In this document: positions 36,428 to 45,898 of the stretch, piece after piece | Layout: each line of letters opens with the position of its first letter | Position numbering within the stretch: the first letter of the stretch is position 1 | Origin: an uncultured Collinsella sp. | GTDB taxonomy: Bacteria > Actinomycetota > Coriobacteriia > Coriobacteriales > Coriobacteriaceae | Direction of reading: 5' to 3' | Assembly: GCA_902496275.1 (NCBI GenBank) | Contig: CABVAC010000002.1 | Location: forward strand, 41,895 to 105,894 | Length of the DNA stretch: 64,000 bases | Position numbers and translations under genes: made by a program | The notes under the pieces: generated by a model | The model's database searches: none | Seen by the model: only the letters and a program-made list of their open reading frames with translations | Told to the model about the DNA's origin: nothing

Positions 36428-37948
36428 GTGAGAGAGGAGAGCCCCCGACAAGGTATGAGGAGGCCCGACTCGGACCGTGCTTCCTCACGTCGCAGCACAC
36501 CGCGTTCCGGCCGCGGCGGGCAGTCGTTTAGCGAACGCTATATTGCCGGCGTTCCCGCCCGTATCATGCGCCCCCGTTTGATATTCATGGCCTGCCTGTT
36601 TACCTTAGTGTGCTTTGGCCTGCTGATGGTGTACTCGGCGTCTTCGGTCGAGGCACTGCACGAGAATGGCTCGGCGACGTTTTTTCTGGGTCGACAGTCC
36701 GTGTTTGCCGTGGTCGGTGTTCTGGCGCTGATTGCCATCGTGCGCGTTTTGCCGGACAGCTGGTTTGGGGAGGATGTGCTCAGGATCTTCCTTATCGGCA
36801 TGATGTTCCTGCTTCTGCTGGTGTTCTTGGTGGGCAGCGGCAGCCGTGGCGCCACGCGCTGGCTCAACATCGCCGGTATTCAGTTCCAGCCTTCCGAGTT
36901 TTTAAAGCCATTTGCCATTGCGTATTCGGCCATCATGCTCGATCGCTTCTTTTCGCCCGGTGGAAACATCAACGAATTCCTTCGCAAGATGGGTATCTAC
37001 CTGGGAATTTCGCTCTTTCTGATCTTTATCCAGCCCGATTTCGGTACCGTCCTGATCATCCTGTTGACCCTCATGTGCATGGCGTTGTTTGCGGGTCTAG
37101 ACCCCAAATTTATCATCGGCGTGATAATCTTCGGCATTCTCGTGATCGTGATTGCGCTTGTTGCGGAGCCGTACCGTATGGTGCGTATTCAGGTCGCCTT
37201 GAACCCTTGGGCCGACGAGTATGGTGACGGCTATCAGGCCACGCTTGCCATCATGGCCTTTGCATCGGGCGGTCTGTTCGGACGTGGCATCGGCAACTCA
37301 ACCATGAAGTACTCGTATCTGCCCGAGGCGCACAACGACTACATCCTGGCCATCATTGGCGAGGAAGTCGGTTTTGTCGGAACTGTGCTGTTCTTCTTGG
37401 TGTTTGCGATGCTGATCTACTCGGCGTTTCGTATTGCCGAGCAGGCGACCGACCGTCGGGGCGCGCTCATGGCGTCTGGCTCCGCGGTCATTCTCGCGGT
37501 GCAGTTTTTGATTAACGCGCTGGGCATCCTCAACGTGTTTCCCATGACGGGCAAACCGTTGCCGTTCATTAGCTACGGCGGTTCGTCGATTATTGTGTCG
37601 CTTATGCTTGCCGGGTTGATCCTGCGCGTTTCGTACGAGAGCGCCCGCCGCGATGAGTATGACCGCCGCCGTGAGAGCTTTGCCGTTATGGACGAGAGCA
37701 CCGCCGGCGTGGCCCATGTGCGCGGCGAACGGCCTTCGCGTGGTGGCTTTACCGTTCTGGATGGTTCTACATCCGAGCCGGCAGCTCGTCCACGCTCACG
37801 AACGGCTCCGCAAGGTCGTCCGCAGCGCCCCAGCCCTCGCAACGCGGGCGGCGGATATAATCGAATCGATTTGAACTCGGACCCGTCGGCGCGCCTGCGC
37901 ACCGACGACCAGGGACCGCGTGTACGAAGGGACTATCATGACCGATAA
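36428..37948 (+). CDS. ftsW: Septal peptidoglycan polymerase FtsW
   Basis: A SEDS-family lipid II polymerase/glycosyltransferase of the divisome, 506 residues from a GTG start. A basic cytoplasmic tail of about 45 residues is followed by ten hydrophobic helices. Family signatures include GLLMVYSASSVEA, RWLNIAGIQFQPSEFLK, QPDFGTVLIILLTLM and the late GKPLPFISYGGSSI. A charged C-terminal tail of about 100 residues is Arg/Pro-rich. A second possible start (ATG 36455) also has a GAGAGGAG site. Synteny with murD and murG favours FtsW over RodA. It overlaps murG by 11 bp. Confidence 0.94.
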   Translation: MREESPRQGMRRPDSDRASSRRSTPRSGRGGQSFSERYIAGVPARIMRPRLIFMACLFTLVCFGLLMVYSASSVEALHENGSATFFLGRQSVFAVVGVLALIAIVRVLPDSWFGEDVLRIFLIGMMFLLLLVFLVGSGSRGATRWLNIAGIQFQPSEFLKPFAIAYSAIMLDRFFSPGGNINEFLRKMGIYLGISLFLIFIQPDFGTVLIILLTLMCMALFAGLDPKFIIGVIIFGILVIVIALVAEPYRMVRIQVALNPWADEYGDGYQATLAIMAFASGGLFGRGIGNSTMKYSYLPEAHNDYILAIIGEEVGFVGTVLFFLVFAMLIYSAFRIAEQATDRRGALMASGSAVILAVQFLINALGILNVFPMTGKPLPFISYGGSSIIVSLMLAGLILRVSYESARRDEYDRRRESFAVMDESTAGVAHVRGERPSRGGFTVLDGSTSEPAARPRSRTAPQGRPQRPSPRNAGGGYNRIDLNSDPSARLRTDDQGPRVRRDYHDR

Positions 37949-39053
37949 GATGACCGTTGCTATTGCAGCCGGCGGCACGGCGGGGCATATCAACCCCGCG
38001 CTCGCCTTGGCCGAAGAGCTGCGTGACCGTGGCCACCACGTTGTGTTCGTGGGCCAGTCGCACAAGCTCGAGGGTCGTCTGGTCCCCGAGGCTGGGTTTG
38101 ATTTTGTGCCCATTACGGTCACGGGCTTCGACCGTTCCCGTCCTTGGACGGCGCTGACCTCGCTGTGGCGCGTCAACAAGGCCAAGCGTGCGATCGCCAG
38201 TCATTTCTCAAAGGTCGGCAAGCCCGATGCCGCCATCGGTTTTGGTGCCTATGTCGAGGTTCCGCTGCTGGGGTGGTGCAAGGGCGCGGGCGTTCCGTAT
38301 CTGCTGCATGAGCAGAACTCCGTTCCGGGCCTGGCCAACAAGATGATGAGCTCCCATGCCGCCCGCGTGTGCATCTCGGTGCCGGCAGCGCGCTCGGTCT
38401 TTGAGCGCGAAGGTGACCCTGACCACGTGCTCATGACCGGCAACCCCGTACGTCGTTCGGTGATCGAGGGCGATCGCGTTCGCGGCCGCAAGGCACTTGG
38501 CGTTCCCGAGGACGCTACGCTGCTGCTCGTCTTTGGCGGCTCACTTGGCGCCCAGCACCTCAACGAGCGCGTGGTTTCGCTCAAAAACGAGCTGCTTTCG
38601 CGCAAGAACCTCTATGTGTTGCATTCGACGGGTGCCGACGGCTTTAAGGAGGCCGAGCGCGCTTTGGCGCTGACGCCCGAGGAGGCGAAGCGTTACCGTG
38701 TCCAGCCTTACATCGACAATATGGGTGATATGCTGGCTGCTGCCGATTTGGTGCTCTCGCGTTCGGGCGCATCGAGCGTGGCCGAGATCGCTGCCCTCGC
38801 CGTGCCCTCGGTGCTCGTGCCGTATCCGCATGCGACGGCCGACCACCAAACCACCAATGCCCGCTATCTGGTTGACGCCGGGGCCGGCGTGCTCTGCGCC
38901 GATGCAGATATCGACGGTTCTGCCTTTGCCGATGAGCTGCTGCAACTGGTCGATGACGCGGCGGCGCGCGACGTCATGCATCGGGCGGCGTGTGGTCTGG
39001 CTCAGGATAGGGCCGCTGCTCTTCTGGCGGATGCGGTAGAGGGTTTGCGTTAG
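37938..39053 (+). CDS. murG: MurG transferase (lipid II synthesis)
   Basis: Adds GlcNAc to lipid I on the inner membrane face. It has 371 residues. The N-terminal glycine loop is AIAAGGTAGHINPALALAEEL, followed by GFGAYVEVPLL, HEQNSVPGLANK, the second loop LLVFGGSLGAQHLNE, and RSGASSVAEIAALAVPSVLVPYP in shorter pieces, for donor binding. ATG at 37938 is preceded by GAAGGGA and lies inside the last codons of ftsW, so the two are coupled. Confidence 0.97.
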   Translation: MTDKMTVAIAAGGTAGHINPALALAEELRDRGHHVVFVGQSHKLEGRLVPEAGFDFVPITVTGFDRSRPWTALTSLWRVNKAKRAIASHFSKVGKPDAAIGFGAYVEVPLLGWCKGAGVPYLLHEQNSVPGLANKMMSSHAARVCISVPAARSVFEREGDPDHVLMTGNPVRRSVIEGDRVRGRKALGVPEDATLLLVFGGSLGAQHLNERVVSLKNELLSRKNLYVLHSTGADGFKEAERALALTPEEAKRYRVQPYIDNMGDMLAAADLVLSRSGASSVAEIAALAVPSVLVPYPHATADHQTTNARYLVDAGAGVLCADADIDGSAFADELLQLVDDAAARDVMHRAACGLAQDRAAALLADAVEGLR

Positions 39054-39150
39054 TTAGACGGGATATCGTCGGTCGCCCTCGCGCTGATGCGGTAGGTGCG
39101 GTACAGTTAACGGGTTACAGGCAGTGTTTACGCAAGGAGTACACGAGCAC

Positions 39151-40569
39151 ATGGCTGATTCCCAGACTGCAACCTCCGCGCCCGGGTTTAAGAGCGCCCA
39201 CTTTATCGGTATCGGCGGCGCCGGCATGAGCGGCATCGCCCTCGTTCTGCACGAGCGCGGTTATGCCGTTACCGGCTCCGACCTTAAGACGTCACGTTAT
39301 ATCCGCCAGCTTACCCGCGCTGGTGTGAAGGTGCATGTGGGCCATGAGGCCGCCACGATCGACGAGGTCAAGCCCGACGTGGTTGTTGTCTCCACCGCTA
39401 TTCCCGAGTCCAACCCTGAGCTCGTGCGCGCTCGCGAGCTGGGCATTCCCGTGTGGCCCCGTGCCAAGATGCTCTCTGCTTTGGGCCACGGCTACACCAC
39501 CGTCGCTGTTGCCGGCACGCATGGCAAGACCACAACGTCTTCGATGTGCGCCACCATGCTCGACCGCATGGGGCTGGATCCGAGTTTCTTGATCGGCGGC
39601 ATCGTCGAGGGTTATGACACGAACGGCAAGAACGGCTCGGGTGACTACTTTGTCGCCGAGGCCGACGAGTCCGACAGCTCCTTCCTGTTCCTGAACCCCA
39701 ACGTGGTCATTGTGACCAACGTCGAGGCCGACCACCTCGATCACTACTCGGGTATCGAGGAGATCGAGGCAACTTTCGCCAAATTCATGAGCCTGGTGGG
39801 CGAGGACGGCACCGTCATCGTCTGCGGCGAGGACCCGCATCTGGTCGAGCTCGCCAAGTCGACGGGCCGTCACGTGCTTTCCTACGGCTTTGCCGAGAGC
39901 AACGACATCGTCTGCATGCACCCGGATGTCAAGGGCATCCAGAGTGACTTTATCGTTCGCTTTGAGGACGGCACTGAGCATGCTGTGGAGATCAAGAGCA
40001 ATCCCGGTCGCCACAACATGCTCAACGCCACGGCGGTGCTCACCGTCGCACATGTCCTGGGCCTTGACATCGACGCCGCCGCCAAGGCGCTCTCGAGCTT
40101 TGAGGGCGTCCGCCGTCGCTTTACCCACGTGGGCGATATCGATGGCATCACTGTGGTCGATGATTACGGCCATCACCCCACCGAGATCAAGGCGACGCTT
40201 GCTGCCGCTTCGTCGCTGGGCTACAAGCACGTCGACGTCGTGTTTCAGCCGCACCGCTATTCGCGCCTGCAGGCCCTGTGCGACGACTTTGCCGACGCAT
40301 TTGCCAATGCCGATAAACTGCTGCTGATTGATGTGTTCTCGGCCGGCGAGATGCCCATTCCGGGTGTCACCTCTAAGATGCTCGCCGATACCGTGCGAGC
40401 CAAGCATCCCGGCAAGGAGGTCGTGTACTGCTCCAGCCGTCTTGAGCTCAATCAGGAGCTCGAGCAGATGGTGGGCGAGGGCGATCTGCTGCTCACCATG
40501 GGTGCCGGTGACGTTACGACCGTCGGTCCCGAGTTCATTGAGTATCTGACTGCCAAGAAAGACGCTTAA
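39151..40569 (+). CDS. murC: UDP-MurNAc:L-alanine ligase
   Basis: First amino-acid ligase of the Mur pathway, 472 residues. It starts with HFIGIGGAGMSGIALVLHERG, a Rossmann-like UDP-binding domain, followed by the ATP loop AVAGTHGKTTTSSMCATML, the ADESDSSFLFLNP motif and NVEADHLDHY. The C-terminal domain has DDYGHHPTEIKATL. ATG at 39151 has AAGGAG about ten bases upstream; a longer GTG frame from 39124 is less likely. It is followed five bases later by murB. Confidence 0.96.
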   Translation: MADSQTATSAPGFKSAHFIGIGGAGMSGIALVLHERGYAVTGSDLKTSRYIRQLTRAGVKVHVGHEAATIDEVKPDVVVVSTAIPESNPELVRARELGIPVWPRAKMLSALGHGYTTVAVAGTHGKTTTSSMCATMLDRMGLDPSFLIGGIVEGYDTNGKNGSGDYFVAEADESDSSFLFLNPNVVIVTNVEADHLDHYSGIEEIEATFAKFMSLVGEDGTVIVCGEDPHLVELAKSTGRHVLSYGFAESNDIVCMHPDVKGIQSDFIVRFEDGTEHAVEIKSNPGRHNMLNATAVLTVAHVLGLDIDAAAKALSSFEGVRRRFTHVGDIDGITVVDDYGHHPTEIKATLAAASSLGYKHVDVVFQPHRYSRLQALCDDFADAFANADKLLLIDVFSAGEMPIPGVTSKMLADTVRAKHPGKEVVYCSSRLELNQELEQMVGEGDLLLTMGAGDVTTVGPEFIEYLTAKKDA

Positions 40570-40574
40570 TTCTA

Positions 40575-41486
40575 ATGGGTCTGTTTAACGCCGTCATGGC
40601 GCTCTCGGGCATGATCGACACGGATGTGATCGAGGACGAGCGTCTTGCGCGTCATACGAGCTATCGTATCGGCGGCAAGGCCGACCTCTTTGTGACGTGC
40701 CATAGCTATCATGCCCTCCGCCGCGCCGTGGCGGTGCTCGATCGCGAGCAGGTACCGTGGGTCATCATCGGCAAGGGCTCCAATCTGCTGGTTGCCGATG
40801 GCGGTTATCGCGGTGCCGTCATTTCGCTCGGACGTGAGTTTCAACGCACGGTTGTTGCCGATGACGGTTGTACGCTGACGGTCGGTGCGGGCGTGATGTT
40901 TGCGCGCTTGGTCAACGATGCCCTGTCGCGTAGCCTCTCGGGCCTTGAGTTTGCCGTTGGCATCCCTGGTTCGGTCGGCGGTGCGATATCTATGAATGCC
41001 GGCACACGGACCGAGTGGATTGGCTCGCTGGTTGAGGATGTCGTAACGTTTGACCCGGCATCCGGTATCAAGCATTATGCGGGGTCCGAGATCACTTGGG
41101 GCTACCGCGAATGTAGCCTTCCCCGCAATGAGATCATCCTCGAGTGCGTGCTCAAGCTTAAACCGGCGCCCAAGGCAGACATTCGCGAGCGCATGGAGCG
41201 GTACCTGACGAGGCGCAGGCGTACACAGCCCATGGGGCGCGCATCCTGCGGGTCGGTCTTTCGCAACCCGCCCGATGCGAGCGTGGGTAAGCTTATCGAG
41301 GATTGTGGATTAAAGGGTTTTTCGATTGGCGGCGCGGAAGTTTCGCCCGTTCACGCTAATTTTATCGTTAATAACGGAACTGCCTCGGCCGATGACGTTG
41401 CCGCGGTTATCAGACATGTGCACGGAAAGGTGAGGGAGGCGTATGGCATCGAGCTCAGACCGGAAGTTAAATTCCTCGGCTTCTAG
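40575..41486 (+). CDS. murB: UDP-N-acetylenolpyruvoylglucosamine reductase
   Basis: A flavoprotein reducing enolpyruvyl-UDP-GlcNAc to UDP-MurNAc. It has 303 residues, the type IIb size. FAD-binding motifs are VIIGKGSNLLVADGGYRG and EFAVGIPGSVGGAISMNAG, the catalytic Ser in ASCGSVFRNP and a late Glu in the KLIEDCGLKG to C-terminal segment. Its 3' end overlaps the start of ftsQ by 44 bp, so both proteins are read from the same DNA there. Its order murC-murB-ftsQ resembles other Gram-positives. Confidence 0.96.
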   Translation: MGLFNAVMALSGMIDTDVIEDERLARHTSYRIGGKADLFVTCHSYHALRRAVAVLDREQVPWVIIGKGSNLLVADGGYRGAVISLGREFQRTVVADDGCTLTVGAGVMFARLVNDALSRSLSGLEFAVGIPGSVGGAISMNAGTRTEWIGSLVEDVVTFDPASGIKHYAGSEITWGYRECSLPRNEIILECVLKLKPAPKADIRERMERYLTRRRRTQPMGRASCGSVFRNPPDASVGKLIEDCGLKGFSIGGAEVSPVHANFIVNNGTASADDVAAVIRHVHGKVREAYGIELRPEVKFLGF

Positions 41487-42699
41487 AGCATCGAAACCCA
41501 CCTTCCGCCGCGCCGGAGGGCGTTCCGGCGCGCCTGCCAAACCTCAACGCAATATCGTCGCGCACTCTAAGCCTGTCGGGCATGCTCGACAGACCAGTCG
41601 TCCGGTTGTCGGCTCGCAGCTCGGTAATCGTCCGGCCGCAAAAAAGTCCTCGCGTCCCTCGGTGACGTCAAAGCCTGTTATGGGCGCCAAGCCTGCCCGT
41701 CCCATGGCAGCTCCCAAGCCCTCGACGGGAACTAAAGCGGCGCGTCCAGGTCGCACGCTGGGCGCATCGAAACCGCGCTCGCTGACATCGGTGCCGGCTA
41801 CCGCCAAGAAGCCTTCGAGTAAAAAAGGTTTCAACCCGTTATCTTCACTTGGAGCGATGGCAAATAAAACATCAGACGCCGCTTCTGTCGTTACAGGCAA
41901 AGGCAAAATCGTGGGCGGCGTTCTGGCCGTCTTGGCCGTGCTCGTCGTCGTTGCCATCGTGGTGATCAACTCTGGATTGTTTACTGCCACTGATATTCAG
42001 ATTCAAGGCAGCGAGCATGTGACGAAGCACGATGCTATCCAGCTGATCGACTTGCCCGAGGGAACGTCGCTTTTTAACGTCGATCCCGACCAGATTACCG
42101 AGGATCTCAAGCAGAACCCGTGGGTTTCGGGCGTGGATGTCCAGCGCCAGTTTCCCCATACGCTTATCATCACGCCGACGGAGCGTAAAGTTATCGCCAT
42201 TGCGTATATCAGCTCCGATGACCTTGCCTGGGCCATCGGGGATGATGACACCTGGATCGCCCCGCTGTCGACGTCGGTCGAAGTGGATGACCAGGGCAAC
42301 GTCATCACGACGGGGCAGGGCTCAAATACCCTGACCGGCATTGATGCCGCACTGGCGCTCGCTAAGCACTATGGCGCGGTGTTGTTGACTGATGTCTCGG
42401 CGGATGTCGCTCCGGTTTCCGGCCAGGCGGTGAACTCCAAAGCCGTTAAGGCCGGCCTGGATTATGTGCGTGGTTTTTCGAGCGAGTTCTTGGGACAAGT
42501 CAAGGATATTTCCACGCCTTCGGTCGAAGCCATCTCGGCAAACCTCAATAACGGCATTGAGGTGTCGCTGGGCGATTCGGACGATATCGCCAAGAAGGAA
42601 CGCGTAGTCACCAAGTTGCTTTCGCAGGTAGAGGGCGTAACGTATATCAATGTGCGCTCTCCGGGCAACTACACATTTAGGAATGCTCCGACCTCGTAG
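41443..42699 (+). CDS. ftsQ: Division protein FtsQ/DivIB with long basic N-terminal tail
   Basis: A bitopic divisome protein of 418 residues. The first about 145 residues are cytoplasmic, rich in Lys, Arg, Ser and Pro, and of low complexity. A single transmembrane helix follows (VGGVLAVLAVLVVVAIVVIN), then a POTRA domain beginning FTATDIQIQGSEHVTKHD and a beta-rich FtsQ domain. The ATG at 41443 has GGTGAGGGAGG upstream and lies inside murB, giving a 44-bp overlap. The tail is longer than the usual 20-100 residues, and its DNA has several A-rich codons (aaaaaa near 41640 and 41820). Confidence 0.9.
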   Translation: MASSSDRKLNSSASRASKPTFRRAGGRSGAPAKPQRNIVAHSKPVGHARQTSRPVVGSQLGNRPAAKKSSRPSVTSKPVMGAKPARPMAAPKPSTGTKAARPGRTLGASKPRSLTSVPATAKKPSSKKGFNPLSSLGAMANKTSDAASVVTGKGKIVGGVLAVLAVLVVVAIVVINSGLFTATDIQIQGSEHVTKHDAIQLIDLPEGTSLFNVDPDQITEDLKQNPWVSGVDVQRQFPHTLIITPTERKVIAIAYISSDDLAWAIGDDDTWIAPLSTSVEVDDQGNVITTGQGSNTLTGIDAALALAKHYGAVLLTDVSADVAPVSGQAVNSKAVKAGLDYVRGFSSEFLGQVKDISTPSVEAISANLNNGIEVSLGDSDDIAKKERVVTKLLSQVEGVTYINVRSPGNYTFRNAPTS

Positions 42700-42898
42700 C
42701 GCTGGTTGATGCTTTGTTGAGGGGCCATACCACGCCGTTTATCTGGTTTGTTTGGTTTTCACGGTCAATTATTTGACTGATACGTTCATAATGTGCAAAC
42801 ATAATACGGTTTACCTTTGCATTTACTTTCAACCTGAAGGTTAATGTGCGCAGGGGTCGACCCATGCTATGGCTATAACCTTTGTTCGGAGGACCGAC
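42700..42898. other. Intergenic region upstream of ftsZ
   Basis: This 199-bp AT-rich gap is the largest within the dcw cluster and probably carries an ftsZ promoter. GTCAATTATTTGAC (about 42764-42777) is a small inverted repeat and CATAAT near 42800 is a possible -10. No spacing is convincing. Confidence 0.4.
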
Positions 42899-44053
42899 AT
42901 GCACGAGACAGAGATCAACAACTACCTTGCCGTCATTAAGGTGGTCGGCGTCGGCGGCGGCGGTACCAACGCGGTCAATCGAATGATCGAAGAGGGCATC
43001 CGCGGCGTCGAGTTTGTTGCCATCAACACCGATGCTCAGGCACTCGCGATCTCTGATGCCGATATCAAGGTGCACATCGGCACCGACCTTACCCGCGGCC
43101 TGGGCGCCGGCGCCAATCCCGAGGTTGGCCGCAAGGCTGCCGATGAGTCCCGCGACGACATCGCCGAGGCGCTCGCTGGCGCCGACATGGTGTTTATCAC
43201 CTGCGGCGAGGGCGGCGGCACCGGTACCGGCGCTGCTCCCATCGTTGCCGATATCGCGATGAACGAGGTCGGCGCACTGACCGTCGCCGTCGTGACCAAG
43301 CCCTTCACCTTCGAGGGCCGCAAGCGTAAGAAGAGCGCCGAGGAGGGCATCAAGACCCTCTCCGATTGCGTCGACACCATGATCGTCATTCCTAACGATA
43401 AGCTGCTCGACATCGCCGAGAAGAAGACCACCATGCTCGAGGCCTTCGCGATTGCCGATGGCGTCCTTTCCCAGGGCACCCAGGGCATCACCGACCTCAT
43501 CACCGTCCCCGGTATCATCAACCTGGACTTCGCCGATGTTAAGACCATCATGAAGCAGGCCGGTACCGCCATGATGGGTATCGGTACCTCTTCTGGGGAT
43601 ACTCGTGCCGTCGACGCTGCCCAGCAGGCCATCTCCAGCCCGCTGCTCGAGAGCTCCATCGATGGTGCCACGCGCGTGCTGCTCTCCATCGCCGGTTCCA
43701 AGGACCTGGGCATCCAGGAGATCAGCGACGCCGCCGACGTTGTCGCCAACGCCGTCGACCCCGAGGCCAACATCATCTTCGGTACCGTTGTCGACGAGTC
43801 CCTGGGCGATCAGGTGCGTATCACCGTCATCGCTACGGGCTTCTCCGACTCCAACGTCAACCGTCAGGATGAGCTCTTTGCTGCTCAGCAGTCTCAGAGC
43901 AAGGCCGCTGCCTCCGCTGAGCCGCAGCGCACCGCTCCGGCTGCCAGCCCGGCTCAGGCCGCTCCGACCCGCAACGTCGGTGGTACCGAGCTGCCCAACT
44001 TTGGCAACGACCAGTTCGAGCTTCCCGACTTCCTGAAGCGCGGTAGCTTCTAG
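42899..44053 (+). CDS. ftsZ: Cell division GTPase FtsZ
   Basis: Tubulin-like GTPase forming the Z ring. It has 384 residues. GTP-binding loops are [13 protein letters not shown] and the tubulin signature [12 protein letters not shown], followed by the T7 loop [11 protein letters not shown]. After the globular part an Ala/Gln-rich linker leads to a C-terminal peptide, [11 protein letters not shown], with the hydrophobic-acidic core that binds SepF and other partners. ATG at 42899 has GGAGGA upstream and matches the family start. Confidence 0.98.
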   Translation: MHETEINNYLAVIKVVGVGGGGTNAVNRMIEEGIRGVEFVAINTDAQALAISDADIKVHIGTDLTRGLGAGANPEVGRKAADESRDDIAEALAGADMVFITCGEGGGTGTGAAPIVADIAMNEVGALTVAVVTKPFTFEGRKRKKSAEEGIKTLSDCVDTMIVIPNDKLLDIAEKKTTMLEAFAIADGVLSQGTQGITDLITVPGIINLDFADVKTIMKQAGTAMMGIGTSSGDTRAVDAAQQAISSPLLESSIDGATRVLLSIAGSKDLGIQEISDAADVVANAVDPEANIIFGTVVDESLGDQVRITVIATGFSDSNVNRQDELFAAQQSQSKAAASAEPQRTAPAASPAQAAPTRNVGGTELPNFGNDQFELPDFLKRGSF

Positions 44054-44075
44054 TTCGTTTTTCTCAACGACCTGC

Positions 44076-44110
44076 ACGGGGTGTGTCCATTTGGATGCAC
44101 CCCGTTTTGT
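44076..44110 (+). terminator. Intrinsic terminator after ftsZ
   Basis: A 13-bp stem, ACGGGGTGTGTCC with GGATGCACCCCGT (one mismatch), has an ATTT loop and is followed by TTTGTTT. Confidence 0.85.
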
Positions 44111-44263
44111 TTCTCGTTTGTAAACGAAAGCCTCCAATCTCCTTACGTTCCCTTTACGTTTGGTCCCTACCGCTGCGGGTATCCTTTTAAGGAAGTATGA
44201 CAGCCGTATAAACGCGGACTGCGCGGCGACGCCGCGGTACTTGTGTTATTAGGAGGCTTTAGT

Positions 44264-45064
44264 ATGGCAGCACGTGCGGACAGGGTTTCGCGTGTCGACC
44301 ATGATGGAGTTACGTTGGTGGAGGGCGCGACATCCGATGTCCGCTTTGCCTTTACCGAGCGCACCGGTGGTGTTTCCGAAGATGCGTACTCCTCGCTCAA
44401 CCTGGGCTCGCATGTAGGCGATGACCCCTTTGCAGTTCAAGAAAATCGTCGTCGAGCGCTCGAAGCTATGGGCGCCACTGAGTGCGAGCATAATCTGCTC
44501 GTGCCCAATCAGGTACATGGTGACCATATCGTTACGGTGACTTCGAACGGCGCCGACGATCTTGAGGCTGTTCGCGAGCAGATTGCCGAGGGCTGCGATG
44601 CCATCGTCTGTACGGCCCATGACGTGCCCGTGCTGCTCTGCTTTGCCGACTGCGTTCCCGTGGTGCTGGTGGCCCCCGGCGGATTTGCCGTGGTGCACTC
44701 CGGTTGGAAGGGCACGATTGCACGTATTTCTGCCAAGGCGTGCCAGGCGCTTTGCGATGCTGCCGGCTGCGATGCGAGCGACGTTTCCGCCTATATCGGG
44801 CCCCATATCCTGGGTGACGAGTACGAGGTTTCCCAGGAGCTCATGGATCGCTTTGCCGCCGAGTTCTCTTGCATCGATGCGAGTGCCTCTCGCATGCTCG
44901 ATCTTTCCGCTGCCATTTGCGAGGCGCTGGTAGATGTCGGTGTCGACGCGGATAATATCGTGAATACCCAGCTTTCGACCGTGCGTCAGAACGACCGCTT
45001 TTATTCCTACCGTAACGAGGACGGCACCTGTGGGCGCCATGCCGCGATCGGCGTGATGCTATGA
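44264..45064 (+). CDS. pgeF: PgeF/YfiH family (laccase-domain) protein
   Basis: Member of the YfiH/YlmD/PgeF family (266 residues). Studied relatives are purine nucleoside phosphorylases or correct peptidoglycan precursor errors, despite the old name polyphenol oxidase. Zinc-site residues are visible: the conserved His in NQVHGDHI, the Cys in CFADCVPVVL and the His in VVHSGWKGTIARI. AYIGPHI follows. The gene usually sits between ftsZ and yggS. Here its stop overlaps the pstS start by 4 bp, joining it to a phosphate operon. ATG at 44264 has TTAGGAGG upstream. Confidence 0.92.
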   Translation: MAARADRVSRVDHDGVTLVEGATSDVRFAFTERTGGVSEDAYSSLNLGSHVGDDPFAVQENRRRALEAMGATECEHNLLVPNQVHGDHIVTVTSNGADDLEAVREQIAEGCDAIVCTAHDVPVLLCFADCVPVVLVAPGGFAVVHSGWKGTIARISAKACQALCDAAGCDASDVSAYIGPHILGDEYEVSQELMDRFAAEFSCIDASASRMLDLSAAICEALVDVGVDADNIVNTQLSTVRQNDRFYSYRNEDGTCGRHAAIGVML

Positions 45065-45897
45065 GAAAGATCGTATCGGTCCTGAGCGCCGCTGTGCTTA
45101 CGCTTACGCTGTGCGCCTGTTCTTCGGGATCTTCTACCTCTTCCATTACCGTGGCCGGCTCCACGACCTGCCTTCCTATCGCCGAGATTGCGGCAGAGGG
45201 CTTTAAGGAGGAGACCGGCATCGACGTGCTCGTTTCCGGTTTGGGCTCTTCCGCTGGCATCGAAGCCGTCAGCGCTGGCACGGCCGATATCGCCAGCTCC
45301 TCCCGTGGACTCAATGCCGACGAACGGGATCTGGGCCTGACTCCCATCGTCATTGCCCACGACGGTATCGCGGTCATCGTGAACGAAGACAACCCCGTCG
45401 ATAACCTCTCGACCGAGCAGCTCCGCGATATCTATGCCGGCAAGATCACCAACTGGAAAGAAGTCGGTGGCGAGGACCTGAGGATTCAGGTTATCAACCG
45501 AGATGAGGCGTCTGGCACGCGTGAAGCCTTCCGCACCATCGTGATGGACGGCACCCCGTTCGATCGCCGCTCCGCCGTTCTTTCGGGCACGGGCCAGGTG
45601 CGCGACGTGGTATCTCGTTCGCGCGGGGCTATCGGCTACATTTCGCTGGGCTTCGTCGATAGCCTCAACGCCAAGACCTCGGTCAAGGCCGTCTCGGTCA
45701 ATCATGTTGAGGCGTCCGAGAAGACGGTCGCGAGTGGCGGCTATCCCATCTCGCGCGACCTTTACTTCTTTGTGAAGGGTGCGCCTTCGCAGCAGGCGCA
45801 GGATTACATCGACTACGTGACGTCCGAAAAGATGGACAAGCAGATTCGCGAGGCGGGCTTTATTCCCGTCACCAACGACGAGAAGGGGAGTGAGTAG
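45061..45897 (+). CDS. pstS: Phosphate ABC transporter substrate-binding lipoprotein
   Basis: Binds inorganic phosphate outside the membrane and delivers it to PstCA. It has 278 residues. A short lipoprotein signal ends in the lipobox LTLCAC, with the cysteine at residue 20, so the mature protein is anchored to the membrane. Phosphate-contacting segments are VAGSTTCLPIAE near the N-terminus, SSRGLN, and NRDEASGTREAF. The ATG overlaps the pgeF stop (ATGA), and the stop is one base before pstC. Confidence 0.95.
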   Translation: MRKIVSVLSAAVLTLTLCACSSGSSTSSITVAGSTTCLPIAEIAAEGFKEETGIDVLVSGLGSSAGIEAVSAGTADIASSSRGLNADERDLGLTPIVIAHDGIAVIVNEDNPVDNLSTEQLRDIYAGKITNWKEVGGEDLRIQVINRDEASGTREAFRTIVMDGTPFDRRSAVLSGTGQVRDVVSRSRGAIGYISLGFVDSLNAKTSVKAVSVNHVEASEKTVASGGYPISRDLYFFVKGAPSQQAQDYIDYVTSEKMDKQIREAGFIPVTNDEKGSE

Positions 45898-45898
45898 C

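Noticed and set aside
37767..38204. Open frames opposite the ftsW-murG junction
   Set aside because: Antisense shadows of two clear genes; no independent support.
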